Positions 16,895 to 26,752 are shown, counted from the first letter of the stretch. The stretch: DNA of 35,792 nucleotides from Nanobdellota archaeon (GCA_021811735.1 JAJZNK010000007.1:1-35792); one strand, 5' to 3'. Notes: generated from the letters alone by a model not told the origin. Numbers and translations are program-made.

Positions 16895-19012
16895 TTATAT
16901 ATGGGTGGCGCTTATTACCAATCCACCAACTGAAGCGAATATCAGCGTTACTATAAACGCTATGAGTATGTAGAGTATTAGAGATATCATAAGCATGGAC
17001 GCCATAGTATCCCTCATAAGGATTCTGTCTCCAGGCTGAGAAATCGTCGAAACGGCGTATCCGATAATCAGGCTCAAGCTTATTAGATACATACCTATTA
17101 TGACTTGGAATGTATAGAGTGGTATTGCACCACCGCTTAGATTAAACATGCTGAATGCAAAAGGCACAACAGAAGAGACGCCTCCGCTTGATGAAGTGCT
17201 TGCTGCGCTTTGTATTGAGTTTATGCTTCCTGACAAGGATGTAAGTACAGTTCCTATTAGTGTAGTTAGACCCACTACAATACCTGCCATGGCTGGACTT
17301 ATCAATCCTACTTCAACTCTCATTCCAGAGGTGACTTCTTCGAGCATCGAGCGGACTTGTTCCTCTATCCTTCTTAAGTTGGCAAGATGTTTCGATACGT
17401 ACAATGTTGCCACGGATGCATTCCTTACGCTTTTTGCTGCGGAGGATAGGAATATTTTTGTCGAAGCAAGTATCATGGGGGAAGGGAAAAATCTCGTCGA
17501 GCCACTGGTTGCATTGAAAAAGGCGTCTTTTAGTGACAGCCCCAGTTTTCGTATGTTGTTTACAGTTATCTCAAAGAAATCAGACACAGGTGTTCCTTTC
17601 ATGTTCTCCCCTACTTTGACCAAAGTGGCTTCTGGAGGGTAACCTTGCGCAAGAAAAGAACTCATCTGTGACATAGCGGCCCCGAATGAGGACTCCACGG
17701 CATTCAGCTCTTCTTCAGTTTCCTTTAACTGTATCACCGAGAGTTTAAGATAAACAACCATTGCGAACCCTACAGCTGCAGTTACAAACATTGAGATGTA
17801 TATTTGCGTGGGCCCGAACGTCAGGAGCATCGGGTAAAGAAGATAGACTGGGACTAAAAATAGAATGAATACCATAGCGGCCGGAACTAAAGCACTTAAG
17901 CTCACTTTCTTCTTTCCGATGTTTATGAAAAACCTACCAATTTTTGGAATATTAGGTATATTATCAAGGTTAGGTGCACCGAATCCGCTCGGTCTGGTAA
18001 GCAATTTGTTTCTTATAAGGAAATACACCATAAGCGGCAAGCCTACGTCATACATAAGTGCCAATAGGAGTCCGAAGTCCGGTACTGCTACAAAAGCCAT
18101 AAGCATCGGTGCAAGTACCAATCCTAGCACTGGCAATACCATACCTATCATATATATGGTGTTAAGCGGTTCTTTCAGGGATGAAGCATATTTTGTCATT
18201 GCCTCAAATGTTCCGCCAAGTATCCTGTCGGATGCCTCGTCAAGCAGTCCGAGCCGAGCTTCTTCAGTCTCCTGGGATGTGGAACTTTCAATCAAGAACA
18301 TCGCATCCGTGAATGCTGGGCTGGATTTTGACCATCTTTTCGAATAATCATCAAGCGCGTCCTTTATGTTTGGATATTTTCTTGCAGCGGTGTCCCATAT
18401 GATTTTCTTAAGGTCCAAAGCAAGGTAGCTTGTAAGGTTATCGGAAGCGAATTGCACGGCACCTTCAAGATTCGGTGTTTGCCTCATAAATATTACCATA
18501 TAGAGAATCATAGTTACCAAGTCACTTGACGCCTTGCTTAATCTTACTGTCATTTGCCGTTGTGGGAACATTTGTATCCCTACAAAGGAGATCACTCCGA
18601 GAAACATCAGGGCCACCCCTACCATTACCTGTCCAATTATAAGAGTCACTATCCCCACGAGCATCAACGCGACCAGTAAAAATATGCCGAAACCATACAA
18701 CTGCCTTGCATCAAAGTCATAACCCAAAAGATACAGGATAGTGTTTATCTTTTTTTCCTGTTCCTTGTTTATGTTAAACTTAATGGCTCTACCTATTGTC
18801 TTTGCACCAAAGTTTATTATTTTTGACACAGTCGTCGGATTCTTTTCCTTGAATATCTTGTACTCTAGCGACCGCAATTCCTCTCGGATATTCTCATCCT
18901 TTTTGTAAAGCTCTGAGGATACTACACTGTCCTTAGCATAGTAGTTATCTATGAAGTCCTTATCGATTTTTGTTCCGGGCACAGAGCTCCCTATTTTTTG
19001 CTTTTTAGCCAT
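16895..19012 (-). CDS. Type IV pilus / Tad-like inner-membrane assembly protein (TadC/FlaJ-like) with duplicated T2SF-like region
   Basis: 705 aa, multiple TM helices, 'SSDLVTMILYMVIFMRQTPNLEGAVQFASDNL' and 'MSSFLAQGYPPEATLVKVGENM'-type T2SF segments; overlaps and follows the TadA-like ATPase. Confidence 0.8.
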   Translation of the reverse strand: MAKKQKIGSSVPGTKIDKDFIDNYYAKDSVVSSELYKKDENIREELRSLEYKIFKEKNPTTVSKIINFGAKTIGRAIKFNINKEQEKKINTILYLLGYDFDARQLYGFGIFLLVALMLVGIVTLIIGQVMVGVALMFLGVISFVGIQMFPQRQMTVRLSKASSDLVTMILYMVIFMRQTPNLEGAVQFASDNLTSYLALDLKKIIWDTAARKYPNIKDALDDYSKRWSKSSPAFTDAMFLIESSTSQETEEARLGLLDEASDRILGGTFEAMTKYASSLKEPLNTIYMIGMVLPVLGLVLAPMLMAFVAVPDFGLLLALMYDVGLPLMVYFLIRNKLLTRPSGFGAPNLDNIPNIPKIGRFFINIGKKKVSLSALVPAAMVFILFLVPVYLLYPMLLTFGPTQIYISMFVTAAVGFAMVVYLKLSVIQLKETEEELNAVESSFGAAMSQMSSFLAQGYPPEATLVKVGENMKGTPVSDFFEITVNNIRKLGLSLKDAFFNATSGSTRFFPSPMILASTKIFLSSAAKSVRNASVATLYVSKHLANLRRIEEQVRSMLEEVTSGMRVEVGLISPAMAGIVVGLTTLIGTVLTSLSGSINSIQSAASTSSSGGVSSVVPFAFSMFNLSGGAIPLYTFQVIIGMYLISLSLIIGYAVSTISQPGDRILMRDTMASMLMISLILYILIAFIVTLIFASVGGLVISATHI

Positions 19013-21231
19013 AAATCAAACATGCTCTTTATATTGTTTCTTTCTGCTACGCCATATTCTTCTCTCAGTCTGCTCACTATATCATAATACTGGTCAATAG
19101 CAGATGAGGAGAATTCAGCTTCGAGCAACGATGGGTTCCTGATAGCACTTGCGCGGTCGGATATTGCTTTTAGTATATCGCCTCTGGCCCTTATATTTTC
19201 TAGCACTGCATCCCAGTTCCCTGCCCAATCTTCGACCCTAGACGCTATCTCCTTTACAATATAGCTGTTTCCTTCCAAGAGGTCATTCGAAGGGTTCAGT
19301 GTATCTTTATGTATGTCATATTTCACCAGATCTACAAATCCGTTTTCATATTGTGGATCGTCAGTCCAATCCTTCCTGACTTCCGTTATGTTAAGAACTC
19401 TTCTCTTTTCAGTCAATCTGTCCTCTGTTCTTATCTTATTAACTGACACTATCAGGTCGGTTGCCTTGAAGCTCGTCCTAGGAACGTTCAAGTCGTTTAC
19501 AACCCTATCAAATACACCATACGGGTTTTCACCATGTATTGTACCCATTACTGCGTTTGACAATGCCCCTACACGCATTGCTTCATAAAGTGCCTTGGCT
19601 TCAGTACTTCTCACCTCTCCAACTATAAGGGAGCTGTCTCCAAGTCTTAACGTCGTCCTTATCCCTTCATCTGCGCTCATTTCCGCTCTTTCTCCCGTTA
19701 TCGCGCTTTGAACCTTCAGGGACAGCATATCATATCCTAATTTTGTAAAGGAATCTGTAGGTATTTCTAGAGTGTCTTCGACAGTGATCACACGGTATCT
19801 TTTCATTAGCAGCAACATGAGTGCCGTAAGCATGGATGTTTTCCCTGCTCCACGCGTCCCGCTTATCAATATTGTCCTTGCTCCTTCTACACAAAACCAA
19901 AGCAGCCCCGCAGAAAACGGAGACAACATATTGTTATTTATAAACAAAGGGATAGTCCATGGTTTTTCCCTATGTCTCCTGAATGCTATGCTTAATCCCT
20001 CTGGTGACAATGGCCTCTGGGCAATGGCGACCCTAGATCTAAATGCGTCAGTTATAAGTTCTGTATCCAATACTGGGTGTCCTTCGTCAAGGGCCCGTCC
20101 GGACATAAGCCTGAATCTTGAGGCCCATGCGTCAACTTCCTTTGCGTTTGGTATTATATTGGATGCGCATTCTCCGTATTTTGAATGTTTTACGAATATC
20201 GGTGATTTACTTATTGGTGAGTTTATGTACACATCCTCAACCATATTATCTGAAAGCACTATTTCAGTCATTCCGAATCCAACTGTCAGTCTTACAAGTA
20301 TTCTTGCGAGTCTGTCCATATCCTTGAAGCTCATGTTATACTTGTTTTTTGTGCTTATCTCCTCAGTCATGTCTCTGCTTATCTTGAAGAACACGTCCCT
20401 CATCCTCAATGGATCGGTAAATTCATTTTCCTGCGGCCTGTAGTCTATAAGGCTATTTCTGACTTGATCTAGCACATCATATTCTTCTACGTTCAGTAAC
20501 AATTCCGGTGGCGACAAGTGATACAGGTATTGTGACATTCCTGGTATTCTATATATTGTTACTTCTGTTTCGTCTGCATCGTTTATCTTGTAATTCTCTA
20601 TCTCTACTGCAGACAGCGGAGGTTCGGCCATTATTCTAGTGTAGGTGAAATTAGGTCGTATAAGTGGTTTGAATATTGAGCGATATGGCTGCCTGTCTCC
20701 TATTTTGTATCCGAGTATAAGGTTCAGGTTTTTATTTACTATTTTTATGTCAGCTATCTCAGAGATCAACTGCTGGAATTTTTCCACAATAACGGTTAAT
20801 TGTTCAGAATCTACGTTTTCTTTTTTTACTTTCAGTTCTCTCAGAAATCTTAGACCAGACACATACGCTCCAAGAGGGTCTCTTTTAAGACGATTAAAAA
20901 GGACGTAATTAAACTTAGATACTGCATCTGGAAAGTTCTTCTGCGAATCACTGTCAAAGGGCTTAGCCACATCCGATTCAAGTATTATTTTGTATTTGTT
21001 TGCAAGATCATCCAACAAGTCAACCTGGTCTTTAGTGTATATGTAATTTCTATCGCTTACTATCACCAAAGACGTGATATTTCCCGATTCGAGTATCGCA
21101 TTTATTATCTTTTCAAAGACATCCTCGTTATCTTCCGGGTTGGGATAAAGAACATCCAATGGCACCTTAAAAGTAAGGGTTATCTCCCCCTCTTCTCTCG
21201 ATATAGAATAGTTCCTATTCTTTAGTTCCAT
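18991..21231 (-). CDS. Type II/IV secretion system ATPase (TadA/VirB11-like)
   Basis: Walker A 'ILISGTRGAGKTSMLTALM', 'VITVEDTLEIPT', 'LRLGDSSLIVGEVRSTEAKALYEAMRVGALSNAVMGTIHGENP'. Confidence 0.92.
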   Translation of the reverse strand: MELKNRNYSISREEGEITLTFKVPLDVLYPNPEDNEDVFEKIINAILESGNITSLVIVSDRNYIYTKDQVDLLDDLANKYKIILESDVAKPFDSDSQKNFPDAVSKFNYVLFNRLKRDPLGAYVSGLRFLRELKVKKENVDSEQLTVIVEKFQQLISEIADIKIVNKNLNLILGYKIGDRQPYRSIFKPLIRPNFTYTRIMAEPPLSAVEIENYKINDADETEVTIYRIPGMSQYLYHLSPPELLLNVEEYDVLDQVRNSLIDYRPQENEFTDPLRMRDVFFKISRDMTEEISTKNKYNMSFKDMDRLARILVRLTVGFGMTEIVLSDNMVEDVYINSPISKSPIFVKHSKYGECASNIIPNAKEVDAWASRFRLMSGRALDEGHPVLDTELITDAFRSRVAIAQRPLSPEGLSIAFRRHREKPWTIPLFINNNMLSPFSAGLLWFCVEGARTILISGTRGAGKTSMLTALMLLLMKRYRVITVEDTLEIPTDSFTKLGYDMLSLKVQSAITGERAEMSADEGIRTTLRLGDSSLIVGEVRSTEAKALYEAMRVGALSNAVMGTIHGENPYGVFDRVVNDLNVPRTSFKATDLIVSVNKIRTEDRLTEKRRVLNITEVRKDWTDDPQYENGFVDLVKYDIHKDTLNPSNDLLEGNSYIVKEIASRVEDWAGNWDAVLENIRARGDILKAISDRASAIRNPSLLEAEFSSSAIDQYYDIVSRLREEYGVAERNNIKSMFDLWLKSKK

Positions 21232-21255
21232 TACTACTATTGTATTCTCTGGCTT

Positions 21256-23664
21256 TTATTTATGTTTTTTATGCCTTACGCTTTCGTATAATACAAGGAT
21301 TAAAAGAATCACCATTACGATTCCTACAATTATGTAAAGTTCATAAAGGCCGGCAGTTATAGAAAATGTATTAGACAGAGAGCTTAGGTCCTGGAAGGAA
21401 AATTTAGAGTTGTATGCATCTATGGTGGCATTGTACGGCTTTTCAGGTAAATTCAAGAACGTTACGCCTCCTAGCAAGTTCGTGGAATTTTTGAACGAAA
21501 TATTATTCATGTTCAGTGTGACTTTTGCACCGGCTACTGGTAATCCAAGTATAGTTACCACTTTTATGGTCACGTCTGAAACTGGCAACGTTACATTTAT
21601 CTGGTTGTTCACTCCAGTATAAAATGTGTCACTTTCATTGAGGGTAATGTTATCATAATGTACACTATATAGTGTGATTTTCATGTTTTGAGGAGCCCAT
21701 ATACTATTTCCAGTGAATACCTCTGATATGTTATCAAAATTTACACTGAAATACATTGGTTTTATGTTTGAACTTTGTTTGGATAGAAACCTTATAGTAT
21801 AATTCTCCTCCTTTGTGAACCCGATAGAAATATCTTTTGCAAATGCCTTAGTCGTATTTTCTGTTGTATATCTGCTATTATTTATTATCTTAGGTATCGC
21901 ATTGATGTAAAAAGTCGAGTTAGAAAGAGAATATACATACCCATCATTGGATATAACTTCCGAGAATTTGCCGATGGAATTAGATAAAGGGATATTAGCA
22001 TAGTAGGAAACTTTTGTTGTCATTCCATCGGTCGAATTTATAAAATGAAATGTTGTCTTTGACTCGTTGAACCAGAAATAGCTTACGTTGAGAGGATACA
22101 GCACCTCTATAGAATAATTTGATTTCTGTATAAGGGTTCCATTGTCTATATTAAATCCTCTCAGGACTTCCTGATAGTATGAATAATTTTCCCTTTTTAG
22201 GGCGGATATTTTCAGAATGCTGCCGTTTTCGACGTAATAGCTTTTGTTTGCGATTCCATTGTAATCCTGCTCTTTTATCCTGAGATACTTTAGGAAGTTT
22301 ATACTCACAGTACCGCTTTGGTTCACGAAAAAATAAACGTTGCTGTTATTACCAGTTACTAATCCCGAGAACGAATTAAACAGTTCTTTCTGGCCAGAGT
22401 TACTGCTATTGCTGGAATATGCTTCGAGAGTGACTCTTTCTCCAAAAGATAACTTTAAGCTGACAGAATTCGAATAGTTTTTGCCATTTATGCTAAATGT
22501 CCCAGCTGCAGGATCGCTGAACTTTATATAATAACTGGCATTGGAAATTGCCTGCACAAGCTGGAAAGCTTTTGGGGACCCTAAACCCGTTACTTCATTG
22601 TAATTGCCATTTGCACAGTAGAGTCCGTTGCATCCGCTTGTTATATTGTTAAAAACCAAATCTCCCATACTGTTGTAGATTCTGTAAAAATTACTGTCTA
22701 TATATCCAATATCTCCATTCGCTTTTTGATTAACTAGAGCATCCAATGCGGCCATGGATGGAGCGGCAACGCTAGTTCCATAAAAACCGCCCCATTTAGA
22801 GTTTACATATATACATATTGGGGTTCCAGCATTGAATGCAACATCCGGTACCATCCTATAAGAACCTGTGTTTGGCTGAAAAGAAGGTCTTTGGAAAAAT
22901 TGGCTTTGGCCCCCTCCACTTCCGTTCCAACCCGTTTCCGATTCATACTGCCCACTGGAGTATACAGAAAGAGTGGTTCCTCCGACTGCGATGACATTCG
23001 GACTGGACGCCGGAAAATTTACGTTTGGAGTGCTATATGAATTGTACGCCCCGTTATCACCGCTCGCCACAAATATGTTTATACCTTTTGACTGGCCGTT
23101 GGATAATATTTGGTTAAAGTAATCTATGCTCTGTTGACTGTACCCCAATTCTGATGATCCCCAGCTTAATGAGATTATGTCCGTTTTTACATTTTTTATA
23201 GCATAGCTTACGGTATTAAATAGAAATGAGTCATTCGGGGCCACTATAACATATATGTTGGCACCAGGCGCAAGCGAATGGGCAACTTCTACATCAAGAG
23301 CAGTTTCATCCGTCCAATTAAGATAAGATGAAGCAGGTTTACCAAAAGGGTATTTTATGAAGATATTTGAATTATTTGTCAATGCCGGCAGATTATAATA
23401 CGAATCATATGCGTTTATGTCCTGCAGCAAATTCGGATCTCCATACGCTACTACGATAGTGATGTTCTGCCCGCTACCTTCTACTCCTCCATTGTATAGT
23501 GGATTAAAGTTATATGCGGTTTGTATATTCTGCGGTGTAAGAAAACTGCAGGTTTGCGATTGCATAGGTATCTGGTTAAAGTTAAGTTTTATGTTTTGTG
23601 CATGTGATGTAGATACTGCAATTAATACTGCTATAAGTGCCAATGCTAAAACGGTTTTATACAT
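21256..23664 (-). CDS. Secreted, membrane-anchored S53 (sedolisin-like) serine-carboxyl protease
   Basis: Signal peptide; 'ETALDVEVAHSLAPGANIYVIVAP' (ExxxD), 'ISLSWGSSE', 'IFVASGDNGAYN', 'VIAVGGTTLSVY', 'FYGTSVAAPSMAAL', 'YNEVTGLGSPKAF'; C-terminal TM plus basic tail. Confidence 0.8.
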   Translation of the reverse strand: MYKTVLALALIAVLIAVSTSHAQNIKLNFNQIPMQSQTCSFLTPQNIQTAYNFNPLYNGGVEGSGQNITIVVAYGDPNLLQDINAYDSYYNLPALTNNSNIFIKYPFGKPASSYLNWTDETALDVEVAHSLAPGANIYVIVAPNDSFLFNTVSYAIKNVKTDIISLSWGSSELGYSQQSIDYFNQILSNGQSKGINIFVASGDNGAYNSYSTPNVNFPASSPNVIAVGGTTLSVYSSGQYESETGWNGSGGGQSQFFQRPSFQPNTGSYRMVPDVAFNAGTPICIYVNSKWGGFYGTSVAAPSMAALDALVNQKANGDIGYIDSNFYRIYNSMGDLVFNNITSGCNGLYCANGNYNEVTGLGSPKAFQLVQAISNASYYIKFSDPAAGTFSINGKNYSNSVSLKLSFGERVTLEAYSSNSSNSGQKELFNSFSGLVTGNNSNVYFFVNQSGTVSINFLKYLRIKEQDYNGIANKSYYVENGSILKISALKRENYSYYQEVLRGFNIDNGTLIQKSNYSIEVLYPLNVSYFWFNESKTTFHFINSTDGMTTKVSYYANIPLSNSIGKFSEVISNDGYVYSLSNSTFYINAIPKIINNSRYTTENTTKAFAKDISIGFTKEENYTIRFLSKQSSNIKPMYFSVNFDNISEVFTGNSIWAPQNMKITLYSVHYDNITLNESDTFYTGVNNQINVTLPVSDVTIKVVTILGLPVAGAKVTLNMNNISFKNSTNLLGGVTFLNLPEKPYNATIDAYNSKFSFQDLSSLSNTFSITAGLYELYIIVGIVMVILLILVLYESVRHKKHK

Positions 23665-23750
23665 ACGGTATGGAGCCAGTGTATAAATTTAAAATTATTG
23701 TAATTTTTGTGATAGAAAAAGTTAAATACTAAGCGTTTTATTCAAACTAA

Positions 23751-24044
23751 ATGAAATTACCTAGTCAAGTAAAAAGATACTGTAAATTTTGTAAAGAGCA
23801 TACTCTTCAGAAAGTCGTACAGGTCAAGGGCGGACAGAGAGGTACTTTGACCGCAGGTAGCCGAAGGAAAGGTTGGAACCTAGAGCACGGTTACGGTTCA
23901 ACCCCATATCCAATGTTTGAGCACGCTAAGAGGCTTGGTATCAAGCAGTCAAAGAGGATAGACTTAAGATATAAATGCACAAAGTGCGGTAAGATGACTA
24001 CACAAAAAAGGGGCAAAAAAGCCAAAAAGGTGGAAATTAAATAA
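23751..24044 (+). CDS. rpl44e: Ribosomal protein eL42 (L44e)
   Basis: 'MKLPSQVKRYCKFCKEHTLQKV...KRIDLRYKCTKCGK' zinc protein with typical length. Confidence 0.93.
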   Translation: MKLPSQVKRYCKFCKEHTLQKVVQVKGGQRGTLTAGSRRKGWNLEHGYGSTPYPMFEHAKRLGIKQSKRIDLRYKCTKCGKMTTQKRGKKAKKVEIK

Positions 24045-24235
24045 TGGAAGATATAATTTTTAGACCGTCAGAAGGTAAATTCTCAAAGGTAAGATGCACA
24101 AAGTGTAAGAATGAACAGGTCATATTTACAAGGGCATCAACAGAGGTCAAGTGCTTAGTCTGTGATCAGGTTCTAGCAAAGCCAACCGGCGGAAAGGTTG
24201 AGATGCTGGCAGAAGTAATAGAAAACTATTCGTAA
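24044..24235 (+). CDS. rps27e: Ribosomal protein eS27
   Basis: 'SKVRCTKCKNEQVIFTRASTEVKCLVCDQVLAKPTGGKVEM'; overlaps eL42 stop. Confidence 0.93.
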   Translation: MEDIIFRPSEGKFSKVRCTKCKNEQVIFTRASTEVKCLVCDQVLAKPTGGKVEMLAEVIENYS

Positions 24236-24305
24236 ACCTTGTAATCACTTAATTCTTCCAGTATTAGCCTATAATCTTTATATTTGTAAGTTTTCTTAGA
24301 AAATC

Positions 24306-24848
24306 ATGGATGTACAGAGTGCTATAGAGAACAGGAAGACAGTGTTTCGCTTTTCCGAAAAAGATGTGAGTGAGGAGACGGTTGTAAACCTGATAGGTTC
24401 AGCAGTCAAGGCCCCCGCAGCCGGAGGCATACGAGAATATGAGTTCATAGCGGTTACGGATAAAGATACAAAAGCGCAACTGAGTAAACTGTCTTCGACC
24501 CCTAATATAGATTCTGCGCCGTTTATGATAGTTTTAGTATGCGATAAATCAAAGATAGATGCAGTTTTCGACGAGGAAGAAAGTGGAGTTTTCTGCGTTG
24601 AAAACGCCGCCTTAGCGATAGAAAATATACTTCTGACGGCTACGAGTTATGGTCTCGGGAGTGCATGGGTTGCGACACTTCAACAGGAATCAATTAAAAA
24701 GCTACTGAATATACCTGGAAAGTACGCTGTAAGAGGAGTAATAGCGATTGGATACCCTGAGAAGGAAGAGGCCATTGGAAAAATAAGCTCTCCGCTTGAC
24801 ATGAGTAAGATAGTTCACATAGAAAAGTTTAATAACAATGCCGAGTGA
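24306..24848 (+). CDS. Nitroreductase family protein
   Basis: 'AIENRKTVFRFSEKDVSEETVVNLIGSAVKAPAAGG', 'NAALAIENILLTATSYGLGSAWVATLQQESIKKLLNIP', 'VIAIGYPEKE'. Confidence 0.88.
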   Translation: MDVQSAIENRKTVFRFSEKDVSEETVVNLIGSAVKAPAAGGIREYEFIAVTDKDTKAQLSKLSSTPNIDSAPFMIVLVCDKSKIDAVFDEEESGVFCVENAALAIENILLTATSYGLGSAWVATLQQESIKKLLNIPGKYAVRGVIAIGYPEKEEAIGKISSPLDMSKIVHIEKFNNNAE

Positions 24849-25026
24849 TTCTAAGAATATGTTAAACAAGAAAGCGCAGACTAGGATGCCTTCGTCTTTT
24901 GGTGGACTTGTGCAGTATTATTCTGATTATAAAAGTAAGATAACCATAAAACCAAGAACGATTATAATATTTGGAATAGTTTTGGTAATTGTAGTAGTAG
25001 GGTTAAAGATAGCTTTTGTGAGTTAA
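24838..25026 (+). CDS. Preprotein translocase subunit Sec61beta (SecG/SecBeta)
   Basis: 62 aa, 'MPSSFGGLVQYYSDYKSKITIKPRTIIIFGIVLVIVVVGLKIAF', single C-terminal TM. Confidence 0.82.
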   Translation: MPSDSKNMLNKKAQTRMPSSFGGLVQYYSDYKSKITIKPRTIIIFGIVLVIVVVGLKIAFVS

Positions 25027-25068
25027 AAAAACAAAAGCAGTTTTTGAGTCCGAGTATTCAAAAACTGC
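25025..25068 (-). terminator. Hairpin followed by U-rich tract on the minus strand: intrinsic-terminator-like signal between convergent hjc and secG
   Basis: GCAGTTTTTGA (25037-25047), 10-nt loop, TCAAAAACTGC (25058-25068), perfect 11-bp stem; minus strand continues ...ctgcttttgttttttt. Confidence 0.6.
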
Positions 25069-25130
25069 CTTCTAATTAAAAAACTCATAATCCAACTAAA
25101 TATTAGTGATATTAAAATATTTGTTGGAAA

Positions 25131-25475
25131 CTATTGGAAACTATTCCCATCCCATCTTAGAAGAAAATCATCCAGACCAACGCCGTCTTCTTCAGATACT
25201 ATTTTTTGTGGTGGTAGTATAACGGTTTTTCCGCGGTCAAAATGCACTACTAAGCGGAAAGGGAAACCTTCATATTGGTCATCCATATAACCATAATAAT
25301 AGAATTTTTTCCTGTTTGTAGATTTTATCTGTATAAAGATGCATCTTCCATCCTTAAATGCTATTATGTCATACTCTCCGAGGCTTCCTCCGGCCCTTAT
25401 GACTTTCCACCCGTTTTTTACAAAATTTATCTTTACGTTTCTCTCGGCCCTATATCCTTTCATTTTGTTTAGCAT
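25131..25475 (-). CDS. hjc: Holliday junction resolvase Hjc
   Basis: 'KGYRAERNVKINFVKNGWKVIRAGGSLGEYDIIAFKDGRCIFIQIKST' matches archaeal Hjc active-site pattern. Confidence 0.88.
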   Translation of the reverse strand: MLNKMKGYRAERNVKINFVKNGWKVIRAGGSLGEYDIIAFKDGRCIFIQIKSTNRKKFYYYGYMDDQYEGFPFRLVVHFDRGKTVILPPQKIVSEEDGVGLDDFLLRWDGNSFQ

Positions 25476-25476
25476 G

Positions 25477-26490
25477 CTAGAACCTTTTTATTTTATTTAT
25501 TCTTCCTTCTTGTTTTATTTTTATGAAGTGATATCTCGATAATTTTGCTATGATCTTGCTCACTTTTATCTTTGAAAAACCAGTTTTTTGTATTATGTCC
25601 GACTGATATGTGAATCCTTTTTTGCTTATTACAGATAATACTGTCTTTTCATCCGTGTTTAGTAAATCATAGAGGAAACCGGCCTTTTTACTCTTTTTCT
25701 TATGGTTTATCGGTTTTGATCTTTTTCTTTTATATACGTAATAATATGAGACAGCTAGAATTATCGCTGCTAGTATAAGGATAGGAATTACAATGTCGTT
25801 GTAATTGGGAGAGGTGGTCTTATTATACTTCAGTTTTATATCGTAACCTACCGTAAATGGCAGGTTTATATAATAACCAGCTACATTGGGATAACTTTGA
25901 TTTATAAGTTTCCATTCGACTACCAATCTGTTGTTTGCAGGTATAATTGCCAATATCGATGGTTCATTGTAGTCATTGTTAGGGATGTAAGCTCCCTCCG
26001 GTAGTATCATATTAATATTTAGTGATTCAGTGAAACTCGAGGGTATAAAGTAAATTGTAGAATTGAAAGAATCATTAAGGTTGCTGTAATTTTGATAATA
26101 GGAGTAAGATATCTGTATAGTTTCTCCATTTTTTACTCCACTCAATTGCAGTATTTCACATCCAGTCGACACGGAAAATGTATGGCATGCGTTCTCTGGA
26201 TAGAGGATAGATGATAAATTCAGCGACTTGAGATTCGTTACAGTTACATTTTTTATCCCAGATGGTAAGTTTACGTTGAATTGGGAGGAAGTTATATTGT
26301 AGAGGCTTATATTGTAATACACGGATGAATAGGAATAAAAGGGAGAAGTCTGTGTCATATTACTGGTTATGTTTACACGCGAGTAGGATGCCGCGTTTAC
26401 GTTTCCCACTACTACCAGTATAACTAGTAGCGGCAAAAGCGTTATGCACGTTTTAAACTTATTTATCCTCATAAATATTGTATAAATCAA
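25477..26490 (-). CDS. Membrane protein with N-terminal signal, extracellular region, one TM and C-terminal cytoplasmic winged-helix domain
   Basis: Leader 'CITLLPLLVILVVVGNVNA', TM 'IVIPILILAAIILAVSYYYVYKRKR', C-terminal wHTH 'LLNTDEKTVLSVISKKGFTYQSDIIQKTGFSKIKVSKIIAKLSRYHFIKIKQEGRINKIKRF'. Confidence 0.7.
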   Translation of the reverse strand: MIYTIFMRINKFKTCITLLPLLVILVVVGNVNAASYSRVNITSNMTQTSPFYSYSSVYYNISLYNITSSQFNVNLPSGIKNVTVTNLKSLNLSSILYPENACHTFSVSTGCEILQLSGVKNGETIQISYSYYQNYSNLNDSFNSTIYFIPSSFTESLNINMILPEGAYIPNNDYNEPSILAIIPANNRLVVEWKLINQSYPNVAGYYINLPFTVGYDIKLKYNKTTSPNYNDIVIPILILAAIILAVSYYYVYKRKRSKPINHKKKSKKAGFLYDLLNTDEKTVLSVISKKGFTYQSDIIQKTGFSKIKVSKIIAKLSRYHFIKIKQEGRINKIKRF

Positions 26491-26536
26491 TATATTATTA
26501 ATAAACTAACTTTTAAATATTAAAAAATAGTAAAGG

Positions 26537-26752
26537 ATGGGTATGAGAACTGCAAAATATGGTGTAGGGGTAAGGAAAAGGGTCGACGCTGTGAAAGCGC
26601 TCAGAGCCAAAAAATATGAATGTCCCAGATGTAAAAAGACCGCTATAAAAAGACAGGCTGCAGGAATATGGAAATGCAACCACTGCGGTTTGGTTATTGC
26701 GGATAACGCTTACAGTCTGAGTTCTAAAGAGGTAAGTTATGTCAAAATATAA
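26537..26752 (+). CDS. rpl37ae: Ribosomal protein eL43 (L37Ae)
   Basis: 'MRTAKYGVGVRKRVDAVKALRAKKYECPRCKKTAIKRQAAGIWKCNHCGLVIADNAY'; start could be ATG 26543. Confidence 0.9.
   Translation: MGMRTAKYGVGVRKRVDAVKALRAKKYECPRCKKTAIKRQAAGIWKCNHCGLVIADNAYSLSSKEVSYVKI

Noticed and set aside
19772-20443. 223-aa plus-strand ORF
   Set aside because: Shadow of the TadA-like ATPase on the minus strand; no recognisable domain.
22803-22997. 64-aa minus-strand ORF inside the protease gene
   Set aside because: Alternate frame of the sedolisin-like coding region.
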